Below are positions 44,831 through 53,215 of a stretch of DNA of 64,000 nt, piece by piece (within the stretch, counting starts at the first letter, position 1; each line of letters starts with the position of its first letter). Where the stretch lies: the NCBI RefSeq assembly GCF_900221005.1, contig NZ_OBQI01000003.1, forward strand, positions 310,001 through 374,000, read 5' to 3'. The DNA is from Blastococcus aggregatus (GTDB lineage: Bacteria > Actinomycetota > Actinomycetes > Mycobacteriales > Geodermatophilaceae). The translations under genes and the position numbers were made by a program. A model generated the notes under the pieces. That model was not told where the DNA came from. It saw only the letters and a program-made list of their open reading frames with translations, and made no database searches.

Positions 44831-46486
44831 CGTGGCCGTCACCCAGTAGCGCTTGCGGTAGCCGCCCTCGAACTCCAGCTCCATCGCCCGGCGGGCCACC
44901 ACGGTGGCCTCGGAGCCGTCGATCTCGTAGCCGACCTCCGTCGTCCCCGGGACGACGGCATACCCCGTCGGCGCGCCACCGCGCGCCACGAGGTCGCGCA
45001 GCCGCCGGCTGAACGCACGACCCAGCGCGATCTCGGGGTCCAGCGGCCCGTCGTCCGCGGTGGCGCGGGTGCCAGGGGGGACCGGGGCCGCGGCCATCGA
45101 GCGCGGCCGGTCGGAGAGCTGCTCGACCGCCCGCGTGCCGGCCTGCAGGTGGGTGACGGTCCCGCTGTTGTCCACGGTGACGCGGACGGCGCCGGCGCCC
45201 GGTGTGAGGACGGGCAGCCCGTTGATGAGCTGGCGGAACTGGATCATGGTCGCGGTCGTGACGGGCTCGTCGACGTGCCCGTCACCGGTGTCGGTCCCGC
45301 CCGCCTCCATCACGGGGACCACCCGGTCCAGGACGAGCGTGCCGTCGGCGTCGAGGCCGTAGGAACGCACGGCGCCCTCGGCCATCGCCGTGGCCTCGGC
45401 GCGGGCGAGCGGGGTGCGGTTCTCCCGGTCGGCCTCGGCCAGGGTGGCACTGAGGACGCCGTCGTCACCGATGTGCAGCCGGCGTTCGTCCGCACCGATG
45501 GACAGCAGGCCCGGGCCCTGCTGCACCTGGGCGCGGTCCACGCGGAACCGGTCGGCCAGGTCGCCCAGCGAGCGGGCGCCCACCGGCGCCAGGACCGCCC
45601 GACGCGGATCGCCCGGAAGCGCGTGCACGCCCTCCCGGACCGCACTGGCCCGGGTGTTGTACCAGCGCCACTGCCACCACGCGGTGCTGGCGCGGGCACG
45701 GTCGAAGAACCGCTCGTTGTCCAGCCGGTTCTGCGCCTCCTGCTGGGTGGCGCCGTTGGCCGAGACGCTGGGCGCCTGGTCGTGCGCGATGTCCCAGCTG
45801 GAGTTCAGCCAGGCCGACGTCAGGCTCTCCCCACGCCGCCAGTGGTTCCAGAAGCCGGATCCGTACCGGGCGTCGTCCCAGCTGACGGTCTCGAACCCGA
45901 AGATCATCCGGAGGCCCTGGTTGGCCGCCGCCCAGGTGCGGATGGGGCTGTGGCCCCCGAGCACCCGGAGGGACTCGCAGGTGGACCAGAACACGTACCG
46001 GGCGCGCTCGTTGCCCAGCCGCATGTTGGTCGAGGTGGCCGTGCAGTCGTTGCCGGCCCAGGCCGAGCCCATCGGCACGTAGAACACCCCGTTGGCGTCC
46101 ATGCCGCCGTGCCCGCAGTGGTAGACGGTGGTCACGGCGTCCGTGCCGTAGGTGTCCTGCCAGTTGTCGTAGTCCTCGTAGTAGGCCCAGGCCTGCACCC
46201 CGGCGTCCTGGTACCAGTAGTTCCGGGGGGTGAACTGCTCGGTGTACTGGAGGAACCCCGCCGTGTCGTCGTGGGTCAGGCTCAGCGGGCCGACGCTGCA
46301 GAAGGTCTCGATGCTGAAGGCGCCGTAGAGGTTGGCGACAGCGCGTGCGCCGGCCCCGGCGTCGGCGGCCGGGTTCTCGCCCTGGACCTGCATCGGTGCG
46401 AGGGGCGCGGAAGTCTGGCGTCCACCGGTGCGTGGCGGGGCGGCGGTGCGTCCGCCGGTGCGCGGCTGGGTCACGGTCACGGTCAT
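44819..46486 (-). CDS. Caspase-like (DUF6345-type) His/Cys protein
   Basis: 555 residues. The N-terminal part (about 50-270) has a His in CGHGG (His126) and a Cys in FWSTCESL (Cys170), spaced like the His/Cys dyad of clan CD peptidases and matching the DUF6345 pattern. WYQDAGVQAWAYYEDYDNW and GHSPIRTWAAANQGLRMIFG are strongly conserved-looking. The C-terminal half (about 300-555) is beta-rich and unassigned, perhaps regulatory. No signal peptide or membrane segment. ATG 46486 has GAGGAG three bases upstream; an earlier ATG at 46516 is possible. It is preceded by GTGAC direct repeats. Peptidase activity is untested inference. Confidence 0.75.
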   Translation of the reverse strand: MTVTVTQPRTGGRTAAPPRTGGRQTSAPLAPMQVQGENPAADAGAGARAVANLYGAFSIETFCSVGPLSLTHDDTAGFLQYTEQFTPRNYWYQDAGVQAWAYYEDYDNWQDTYGTDAVTTVYHCGHGGMDANGVFYVPMGSAWAGNDCTATSTNMRLGNERARYVFWSTCESLRVLGGHSPIRTWAAANQGLRMIFGFETVSWDDARYGSGFWNHWRRGESLTSAWLNSSWDIAHDQAPSVSANGATQQEAQNRLDNERFFDRARASTAWWQWRWYNTRASAVREGVHALPGDPRRAVLAPVGARSLGDLADRFRVDRAQVQQGPGLLSIGADERRLHIGDDGVLSATLAEADRENRTPLARAEATAMAEGAVRSYGLDADGTLVLDRVVPVMEAGGTDTGDGHVDEPVTTATMIQFRQLINGLPVLTPGAGAVRVTVDNSGTVTHLQAGTRAVEQLSDRPRSMAAAPVPPGTRATADDGPLDPEIALGRAFSRRLRDLVARGGAPTGYAVVPGTTEVGYEIDGSEATVVARRAMELEFEGGYRKRYWVTATLFG

Positions 46487-46530
46487 CCACTCCTCGAGGG
46501 CTGGCGGGTACCCCACGCTCCTCGGACGGC

Positions 46531-46546
46531 GTCAACGACCCGTCAC
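46531..46546 (-). promoter_or_regulatory. SARP-type direct repeats, site 2
   Basis: Plus-strand GTCAA at 46531 and GTCAC at 46542 (11-bp period); coding strand GTGAC-N6-TTGAC, where TTGAC can also serve as -35. It is about 45-60 bases upstream of the caspase-like start. Confidence 0.6.
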
Positions 46547-46555
46547 CACCGGCGG

Positions 46556-46798
46556 CTACCAGGTCGTCGGTGAGTCCGGCGGCCCGACGTCGACGGCCGG
46601 GGCCTCCTCCTCCACGGCGGCCACGCCGGGGACGGCGCGCAGCCTGTCCCCGGCGTCGGCGGCCGCCGCCCCGACGATGACGCCGATCCCGTCCAGCACC
46701 TGCTCGGTGTCCAGCCCCTGCCCCGCCAGCTCGGCGGCGACCTCCGCGAGATCCCGCTGCCCGTCGGTGGTGACCACCCAGCGCACGGTGCCGTCCAC
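46556..46798 (-). CDS. Free-standing inhibitor-I9/propeptide-like protein
   Basis: 80 residues. VRWVVTTDGQRDLAEVAAEL, then a second strand IGVIVGAAAA and the ending RLRAVPGVAAVEEE resemble the beta-alpha-beta I9 fold of subtilisin propeptides, which fold and inhibit the protease. Here it is a separate gene directly behind a subtilase gene (20 bases). GTG 46798 has GAGGAGG five bases ahead. It may inhibit the intracellular subtilases in trans. Assignment is from pattern and context. Confidence 0.65.
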   Translation of the reverse strand: MDGTVRWVVTTDGQRDLAEVAAELAGQGLDTEQVLDGIGVIVGAAAADAGDRLRAVPGVAAVEEEAPAVDVGPPDSPTTW

Positions 46799-46818
46799 GG
46801 CGTCCTCCTCGACGGGCC

Positions 46819-48155
46819 TCAGGGAGCCTGGACCATCCCGGCCCCCACCCGGCCGGCCGGCAGCGGGAGCTGCCGGGCCGAGGAGAGGAGCTTGCGCCAC
46901 AGCTGCGGACCGCGCAGGGACGCCGAGGACTGCGCCCAGAGGGCGGCGCAGCCGGCGACGTGCGGGGTGGCCATGCTCGTCCCGCTCTTCGTGCCGTACC
47001 GGGTCGGCCGCGGCACCGAGGAGAAGACGTCCCGCCCCGGGGCGGCGATCTCCACCTTGCCGGAGTTGGAGAACGACGACGGCGTGAGCGTCTGGTCCAG
47101 GGAGGCGACCGACAGGATCGTCGGCGAGTTCGCCGGGGCGCCGGTCGCCGCGGCGGCGTTGCCCGCGGCGGCCACGATCAGGCAGCCGTTGGCCAGGGCG
47201 GCCCGCCCCGCCGCGGTGTACGCGGCCTGGACCGGTGCCTGCGAGCCCAGCGACATCGAGATGACCTCGCAGCGGTTGGCGATCGCCCAGTTCATCCCGG
47301 CCAGCACGCCGGCGGTGGCGCCCGAACCGCTGTTGGACAGCACCTTGCCCGCGTAGATCGAGGACCGGGAGCCGATGCCGTACCGCGGCGCCGTGCCGGC
47401 CGGCGACTTCGGGCCGCAGGCGGTGCCGATGCAGTGCGTGCCGTGACTGTGCCGGTCCTGCACGGGCTCGCCGGTGAAGCTCTGCCCGGCGATCTGCCGC
47501 CCGGCGAAGTCGGGGTGCCCCAGGTCCAGGCCGGTGTCGAGCACGGCGACCCGGATGCCGGCCCCGGTGCGCCGGCTCGCGGGCACCCGGCACGCCACCA
47601 GCCCCAGGTGGCGTCCACGGCGAGGATCTCCTCCTCCGCGTCGGCCCCGTCGGTGTGCGCCAGGCCGGTGCCGAGGTCGCGGGCGATGACCTCGGCCGCC
47701 TGGACGAAGCCGCGCAGGTAGTCGATGACCCGGTCGTTGTCCTGGGCCGCGGTACGGGTGCGCAGCGTCTCGACGAGGTCCTGCTCGGCGAAGACGAAGT
47801 ACTCGGGCTCGATCGTCTGGATGGGGCTGTCGGACGCGATCGCGGCCGCTGCGGTCATGCCCCGCTCCGTCGCCGCCGGGCCGCTGAGCACGGCCGCCCC
47901 GATCTCCGGGAAGACCAGCACCTCGGCGTCCCCGACGTCGCCCAGGGCGACGGCCTGGGCGTCGAAGTCACGGGCGTCGGCCATCCGCAGGCCGCTGGCA
48001 CCCAGGCCCTGGATGCCGGCCTCCAGGGCGTCCTCGTGGAAGGTCGCGATGTAGCGGCCGGTCTCGAGGCCGTCGGCGCCGCTCTCCTGTGCGGCCGCCA
48101 GGAGTTCGTCGACCGTCGTCGACAGGGTCGGACCGGACGATCCGGAACTGGTCAT
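46819..48155 (-). pseudogene. S8 subtilisin-family protease, frameshifted
   Basis: The N-terminal part (ATG 48155) reads through a prodomain to VDATWG and then leaves frame. The catalytic part continues in another frame from about 47600: VACRVPASRRTGAG, then Asp in AVLDTGLD, His in SHGTHCIG, Asn in AAAGNAAA and Ser in GTSMATPHVAG, ending at 46819. Alignment with the intact paralogue at 50205 (TWGVTAVRADRSSRTGAG) shows one missing base in the CCCC run at 47602-47605. All catalytic residues survive, so this is a recent mutation, phase variation or a sequencing error. No signal peptide. Direct repeats of SARP type lie upstream. Confidence 0.8.
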
Positions 48156-48214
48156 GGCGGGACACCACCGTCTCTGGGCGCGGGCTGGGATCCCGCCGAG
48201 CCTCCGCCTCCTGC

Positions 48215-48241
48215 GTCACCGGACCGTCAACGCGCCGTCAC
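48215..48241 (-). promoter_or_regulatory. SARP-type direct repeats, site 3
   Basis: Plus-strand GTCAC at 48215, GTCAA at 48226 and GTCAC at 48237, exact 11-bp period. It lies 60-86 bases upstream of the frameshifted protease and overlaps the 3' end of the first SARP gene. Confidence 0.65.
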
Positions 48242-49021
48242 CCCCGCCGCCCGGCGCCCGCCGGTCGCCGTCCGCGCCCGCGGCACTGCGGCCCGGTCCC
48301 GGGCCGGAGGCGCCGGTCGCCCGCACCACGGGGCGACGAGCGCCTGCATCTGCGCGGTGGGCGCGACCGCGAGCTCGCGCCCGAGCGCATCCCGGAAGGC
48401 GACGTAGGCACCGATCGCCTCGGCGAGGTTCCCCTCCGCCAGGTGGGCCCGGACGAGCACCCGGTGCGCGCTCTCCCGGAGCGGCTCATCGCGGACCGCC
48501 GCGTAGGCCGCCTGCACCGCCTCGCCGTGCCGCCCCGCGCGGATCAGCCGATCGGCCAGCGCCTCGAGCGCGTGCATCCGCAGCTGGCACAGCCGCTCCC
48601 GCTCGAGCAGCACCCAGTCGTCGTACCAGCCGGGCAGGAGATCGCCCGCGACCGCGGTCACCGGCCGGTCGATGCGCGCCAGCGGCACCGCCGGGTCCAG
48701 GACGGCGTGCACCCAGCCGACCAGCTCGCGGACGTCGACCCGGACCCCGCGCGCGAGCGCGAGCCCGTCGCCGGTCACCTCCACCAGGCCGGGCACCGCC
48801 TTCTGCACCCGCCACAGCGCCGACCGCAGGCTGCCGTGAGCGCGCGCCTCGGGGACGTCGGGCCACAGCTGCCCGGCGATCGCCTCGCGCCCCGGTCGCC
48901 GGCACAGGCCCAGGTGCGCGATCACCCGCTGGACGCCGTGCGGAAGGCCGCCCACCGCCGGCCCGCCGTCCGGCGAGACGCGGAAGCCGTCGAGCAGCCA
49001 GACGCTCGGCCCGGTGGTCAC
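48227..49021 (-). CDS. SARP-family regulator (winged helix + BTAD), second of a pair
   Basis: 264 residues: OmpR-type winged helix (about 5-95; LWPDVPEARAHGSLRSALWRVQK) and bacterial transcriptional activation domain (about 100-245; LLPGWYDDWVLLERERLCQLR). It is a small SARP activator without ATPase or sensor domains. GTG 49021 overlaps the stop of the upstream SARP gene (GTGA), so both are made together and may heterodimerise. SARPs bind direct repeats with 11-bp period; five such sites lie in this cluster. The C-terminal 25 residues are Arg/Pro-rich. Confidence 0.9.
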   Translation of the reverse strand: MTTGPSVWLLDGFRVSPDGGPAVGGLPHGVQRVIAHLGLCRRPGREAIAGQLWPDVPEARAHGSLRSALWRVQKAVPGLVEVTGDGLALARGVRVDVRELVGWVHAVLDPAVPLARIDRPVTAVAGDLLPGWYDDWVLLERERLCQLRMHALEALADRLIRAGRHGEAVQAAYAAVRDEPLRESAHRVLVRAHLAEGNLAEAIGAYVAFRDALGRELAVAPTAQMQALVAPWCGRPAPPARDRAAVPRARTATGGRRAAGVTAR

Positions 49022-49755
49022 GTCGGCCCGCCCCTGCTGCCCGACGACGCACCGGCCAGCAGCCCGGTCATGGACGGGCTCGGGGCGGCACCCAGCGAGA
49101 CGGCCAGCAGCTGCCGGAACCGCTCGTAGACCCGGCGCGCGCCCTCCTCGTCCCCGGCGGCCAGGCGGGCGCGGACGAGCGACCGGTGCGCGCTCTCCCG
49201 GAGCGGCTCCTCCCGGACGGCGGCTCCCGCCGCCCGCACGGCCTCGCCGGGGCGCCCGGCGGCCGTCAGCCGGTCGGCCAGCAGCTCCAGCGCGTGCAGC
49301 CGCAACTGGCGCAGCCGCTCCCGCTCCAGCACCACCCACTCCTCCGGCCAGCCGGGCAGCAACCGACCGAGCAGCTCGGGGCCGGGGACCGTCAGCCCGC
49401 CGTCGCCCGTGCGCGGGTCGGTCACCCGCGCCGCCCAGGCCTCGAGGTCGTGCGCGTCGACGCGCACGCCACCGGCCAGCACCAGCGCCGTACCGGTCCC
49501 CTCCACCAGGCCGGGGGCCAGCTGCCGGAGCCGCCACAGGGTCGAGCGCAGGTTCGCGTGCGCTCGATCCTCCGGCACCTCGGGCCAGAGGCGGCCGGCG
49601 AGGACGTCGCGGTCGGGGCAGCGGGACAGGGCGAGCCGCGCCAGCAGGCGCTGGACCGCCCGCGGCGGATCGGGACCGGGCAGGGAGCTGCCATCGGCGG
49701 TCCGCAGCGCGAAGCCGCCGAGCAGCCTCACCGAGGGAGTCGTCGCGAGCGCCAT
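49018..49755 (-). CDS. SARP-family regulator (winged helix + BTAD), first of a pair
   Basis: 245 residues: winged helix (about 8-98; LWPEVPEDRAHANLRSTLWRLRQ) and BTAD (about 105-235; LLPGWPEEWVVLERERLRQLR). Its sequence is clearly paralogous to the following gene. ATG 49755. No direct repeat lies immediately before it, so it is probably transcribed from the promoter of the protease at 51389 with the small gene between. The pair would then be activated by its own regulon promoter (inference). Confidence 0.92.
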   Translation of the reverse strand: MALATTPSVRLLGGFALRTADGSSLPGPDPPRAVQRLLARLALSRCPDRDVLAGRLWPEVPEDRAHANLRSTLWRLRQLAPGLVEGTGTALVLAGGVRVDAHDLEAWAARVTDPRTGDGGLTVPGPELLGRLLPGWPEEWVVLERERLRQLRLHALELLADRLTAAGRPGEAVRAAGAAVREEPLRESAHRSLVRARLAAGDEEGARRVYERFRQLLAVSLGAAPSPSMTGLLAGASSGSRGGPT

Positions 49756-49829
49756 GGGGCCACCCCAGGGGGCACCATCGGTCCGGGACCCAGGTGTTCA
49801 GGTGCCGCCGACTGCGAATCGTCGAGCGC

Positions 49830-50135
49830 TCAGCCGCCGCTGTCAATCGTCCCGGGCGCGTCCCCGAGGAACTCGGCCAGCCAGGCCCGCACGGCGTCCA
49901 CCACGCCGTCCGGGGACGACGCCAGCACGACCGCGGGCTCCTCGGGCGCCGCACTCCCGGGGGACGTCGGCGTGCCCGTGAGGCGGGCGCGGAAGTCCCC
50001 CGAACCGCGCTCGACCCAGACGCGGACGACCAGCGCGGCGCTGCGGTCGCTGTCCACGGTCACCGTCCGTCGGGCTCGTCGCCGGCGCGGGAGGCGGGCC
50101 GGCGTCCACGCCCCGGGACGGTCGTGGACGCCCAT
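49830..50135 (-). CDS. Small protein of unknown function
   Basis: 101 residues, no recognised family. A basic N-terminal third (LPRRRRARRTVTV) is followed by beta-strand-like ALVVRVWVERGSGDF and an acidic helical end (DAVRAWLAEFL). ATG 50135 has a GGCGGGGGT stretch upstream; a second in-frame ATG does not change the core. It lies between a subtilase and the SARP pair, on the same strand, so it may be a protease partner or co-regulator. Confidence 0.6.
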   Translation of the reverse strand: MGVHDRPGAWTPARLPRRRRARRTVTVDSDRSAALVVRVWVERGSGDFRARLTGTPTSPGSAAPEEPAVVLASSPDGVVDAVRAWLAEFLGDAPGTIDSGG

Positions 50136-50204
50136 GGTCACCCCCGCCTGCCGGCCGGGCACTCCCCCGTCGGTGCGACACCCGCCCGGGCGACGGCCCC
50201 GGAC

Positions 50205-51389
50205 TCAGGGCGCCTGCACGATCCCCAGCCCGCGGTCGGCCGGGTCGACGCCCGCTGCCAGGCCGGTGGTCGTGGCGGTGGCCAGCAGCTTGGCGAGGGC
50301 AGCCCGCGCCGAAAGCGGGAGGTTCGCCGCGACGAGCTCCTCCCACCACAGCGCGGCCACCCCGGCGACGTGCGGCGTCGCCATGCTCGTGCCGATGAGG
50401 CTCTGCAGGCCACCGCCCACCTTTGCCGACAGCACCTTCACGCCCGGGCCGCTGACCTGCGGGAACGTGTTGGAGAAGGGGGCCACCTGCAGCCCCCCGG
50501 CTCCCTCCCCCAGCGCGCCGACCGACACCACGCCGTCGGCGGCCGCCGGGATGGACACGGCGATCTCGTAGTCCGGGTTCACCGAGCGCCGGCTCTCGTT
50601 GCCCGCCGCCGCCACGAACACGCACCCGCCCCCGAACGGCTCCCGACCGCGGGCCAGCGCCATCAGCGCGTCAAACATCCGCAGGTTGGCGCGGTAGGCC
50701 TCCAGCGCCGCGGAGGTGGCGAGGTCGGCGGGCCAGTCCCTGCCCACGAGGTCCTGGACCATGCCGGGGAAGTCGAACCCGAGGGACATCGACACGACCT
50801 GCGCGTGGTTGTCCAGCGCCCACTGGATGCCGCGGAAGATCATGTCGGAGTCGCCGCTGCCGTTGTCGCCGAGCACCTTGCCGATCAGGGCCTGGCCGAC
50901 GCCCGGGGCCACACCGATGCGGGTGCCGCCCACGTCCCGGCCGAAGACCGTGCCGGCGCAGTGCGTCCCGTGCCCCTGCTTGTCGCCGTCGCCCGAGCCG
51001 GAGAAGTCCATCTGGGTCAGCTGCACGCCCGCGAAAGCGGGGTGCGCCGCGTCGATGCCGGTGTCGAGGACGGCCACGACCACCCCGGCCCCGGTGCGCG
51101 ACGAGCGGTCCGCCCGGACGGCGGTGACGCCCCACGTCGGGCCCGCCGCGGTCGCCGGGCCGTCCTCCGCCTCTCCGACCGGGTGCACGAGCCGCGTCGG
51201 CATCACCGGGGCGATGGCCCGGACCTCGGGGTCCCGGCCGATCGCACGGACGTCTGCCTTGTCCAGGCTCTCGACGTCCACCCGGAGGCCCACCGAGCCC
51301 AGATCCGGCGCACCCGCCGCGGCCGCTCCTCCGTAGGGCTCGTCGGTCCTGGCCGACGCCATGTCCCGCAGAACGGTGTACGTGCGCAT
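50205..51389 (-). CDS. Intracellular S8 subtilisin-family protease
   Basis: 394 residues with a short pro-region and a complete triad: Asp109 (AVLDTGID), His140 (GHGTHCAG), oxyanion Asn in AAAGNES and Ser in GTSMATPHVAG. There is no signal peptide, so it stays in the cytoplasm unless released by lysis. ATG 51389 has GAGGAG upstream. Three GTGAC/GTGAT repeats with 11-bp period lie 79-105 bases upstream. It heads the unit that includes the small protein and both SARP genes. The short extra segment around residues 225-245 is unusual for the family. Confidence 0.92.
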   Translation of the reverse strand: MRTYTVLRDMASARTDEPYGGAAAAGAPDLGSVGLRVDVESLDKADVRAIGRDPEVRAIAPVMPTRLVHPVGEAEDGPATAAGPTWGVTAVRADRSSRTGAGVVVAVLDTGIDAAHPAFAGVQLTQMDFSGSGDGDKQGHGTHCAGTVFGRDVGGTRIGVAPGVGQALIGKVLGDNGSGDSDMIFRGIQWALDNHAQVVSMSLGFDFPGMVQDLVGRDWPADLATSAALEAYRANLRMFDALMALARGREPFGGGCVFVAAAGNESRRSVNPDYEIAVSIPAAADGVVSVGALGEGAGGLQVAPFSNTFPQVSGPGVKVLSAKVGGGLQSLIGTSMATPHVAGVAALWWEELVAANLPLSARAALAKLLATATTTGLAAGVDPADRGLGIVQAP

Positions 51390-51467
51390 GCTGGTCTCCT
51401 CGGATCGGCGCGGTTCCGGTGGTCCGCCGCCGCGCGGAGGACCGCGTTCCCAGCGTCGGGACCGCGC

Positions 51468-51494
51468 ATCACCGCGGCGTCACCCGCGCGTCAC
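51468..51494 (-). promoter_or_regulatory. SARP-type direct repeats, site 4
   Basis: Plus-strand ATCAC at 51468, GTCAC at 51479 and GTCAC at 51490, exact 11-bp period, upstream of the protease/SARP unit. Confidence 0.65.
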
Positions 51495-51518
51495 GCCGGG
51501 CGGGCTGCACCCGGCCGG

Positions 51519-52988
51519 CTACACGGACTGGATCGCGCGCATGAGGTCGACCAGCCCGTTGCCCTGGAAGTAGGGCTCGCGGTCCAGCGACGTCGCCGAT
51601 CGGCAGAAGATCCGCTTCACCTCCTCGGGCTGACCGATGAACTCCCGCCGGATGGAGAGGAACGCGGCGATGGCCCCCGACACGTGCGGGGCCGCCATGC
51701 TGGTCCCGCTGTCCTCGATGTAGAGCGCGCACTCCTCGGCGTCGTCGCCGAGCAGCTCGAGCAGCGGCGCGCGGTTGCGTCCCGCCGCGCAGGACGTGAT
51801 GCGCTCGCCCGGTGCGACGAGGTCGGGCTTGGACCGGCCGTCCCCCGTGGGGCCCTTGGAGGAGAAGTAGGAGACGCCGTAGGTGTGCGGCATGTGCCGG
51901 TGGGTCGCCCCGACGGTGATCGCCAGCCGCGCGTTCCCGGGGTCGTTGATCGTCATCGGGACGCCGACCTTCGTCTGGCGCTGGCTGGAGCTCAGCACCG
52001 CGTAGCCGGTGTTGCCCGCGGCCACCACCACGACCACCCCGGACCGGACCAGCCGGTCGACCTCCACGCACAGCGGGCTCTGGCCGCAGGCGAACCACGC
52101 GGCGTCGAACTCGTACCCGACGCTGAGGTTCACCCCCTGGACGCGCATCAGCTTGCTCTGCCCGTTGAGCTCCTTCCGGACGTACTCGAGCGCCCGGACG
52201 ATGTTCATCGAGCTGCCCGCGCCGTCGTCGTCGAGCACCTTCAGGCTCACCAGCTCGGTGAGCGGGGCGACGCCGTGCAACTGCGCCGGCGAGTCGACCG
52301 TCCGGCGCTGCAGCCGCCCGGTGCGCGGGTGGGCCGGATCGAACTGGTACTCCCCGGCGAGGTAGGGCGCGGTCGCGGCCAGCCCGCCGGAGATGATCCC
52401 GGCCACGTGCGTCCCGTGCCCGAACCCGTCCACCAGGGCGCCGTCGATGTCCGGCTCGTCCTTGGTGAAGTCGCGGTGCAGGCCGCGGACGTCGCCGTCC
52501 AGGACGGACGCGAGGTGCGGATGCCGCCCGTCGACGCCGGAGTCGATGACCGCCCAGGTGATCCCGCGGCCCATCGCGTCGTACGCGCGGCCGGCCGCAT
52601 CCGCCTTGACCGTCGTCACCGACCGGTCGACCAGCGGCTCCACCGGGAAGTCCGGCCAGATCCGGTAGATCGCGCGCTCCCGGCGGTCCTCGTGGGCGAG
52701 GTCGATCCGGCACAGCTCGCGCACCTGCTCGACCGACATCAGGCCGCGGTAGTAGGTGTCGGCGATGCGCACCGCCCGCGCGTCGGTGACCTCCCGCCAC
52801 TCGGCCTCGAAGGCGGTGACGGCGGCGGTCAGCCCCCCGGCGTGCTCGAGGTTGAGCTCGACGACGACCGGCACCGGATCCGCATCGTCCCGGGACAGCC
52901 CGATCCGCGCACGCTCGTCGGGGTCGATGAGCGCGTCGGCGACCATGCTGTTCCGGATGAACGGCCGGTTCCGCGGTTCCCCGGGCAT
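51519..52988 (-). CDS. Larger intracellular S8 subtilisin-family protease
   Basis: 489 residues. Asp149 (AVIDSGVD), His in GHGTHVAG, Asn in AAAGNTGY and Ser in DSGTSMAAPHVSG form the full triad. An approximately 130-residue N-terminal domain precedes it and a long insert (about 195-235) follows the His. No signal peptide. I start at ATG 52988 because GGAGGAGGAGG lies directly upstream; GTG 53054 would start inside the regulatory repeat. It is 129 bases upstream of the next protease and has its own repeats. The acidic calcium-type loops suggest structural stability. Confidence 0.9.
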   Translation of the reverse strand: MPGEPRNRPFIRNSMVADALIDPDERARIGLSRDDADPVPVVVELNLEHAGGLTAAVTAFEAEWREVTDARAVRIADTYYRGLMSVEQVRELCRIDLAHEDRRERAIYRIWPDFPVEPLVDRSVTTVKADAAGRAYDAMGRGITWAVIDSGVDGRHPHLASVLDGDVRGLHRDFTKDEPDIDGALVDGFGHGTHVAGIISGGLAATAPYLAGEYQFDPAHPRTGRLQRRTVDSPAQLHGVAPLTELVSLKVLDDDGAGSSMNIVRALEYVRKELNGQSKLMRVQGVNLSVGYEFDAAWFACGQSPLCVEVDRLVRSGVVVVVAAGNTGYAVLSSSQRQTKVGVPMTINDPGNARLAITVGATHRHMPHTYGVSYFSSKGPTGDGRSKPDLVAPGERITSCAAGRNRAPLLELLGDDAEECALYIEDSGTSMAAPHVSGAIAAFLSIRREFIGQPEEVKRIFCRSATSLDREPYFQGNGLVDLMRAIQSV

Positions 52989-53049
52989 CCGCCTCCTCCT
53001 CCGGGACGCGTGCTCCTGCCCGCCCGTCGCCGAAGGCTCCCGCGGACCC

Positions 53050-53065
53050 GTCACCGTGCCGTCAC
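53050..53065 (-). promoter_or_regulatory. SARP-type direct repeats, site 5
   Basis: Plus-strand GTCAC at 53050 and 53061 (11-bp period). It lies 62-77 bases before the ATG of the larger protease, in the gap shared with the divergent ABC transporter. Confidence 0.6.
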
Positions 53066-53215
53066 GGGGGCCGCAGCTGCGTACCCGACCGTCGAGCAGC
53101 GCGGCGGACGAAGGGCCCCCACCGACCGGAACCGAAAAGCCCTACCGGTCTGTCGGAGGTCCCCTCTACCGTCCTGGCCGCAGGCCGCCGACGTCCCCTC
53201 TCTCCAGGAGCTCCC

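Noticed and set aside
47590-47615. Programmed ribosomal frameshift in the subtilase
   Set aside because: No slippery heptamer or downstream structure is evident and the paralogues are in a single frame; a simple base loss is more likely.
44003-53065. Prophage remnant because of the holin-like gene
   Set aside because: No integrase, capsid, tail, portal or terminase genes and no attachment-site repeats were seen.
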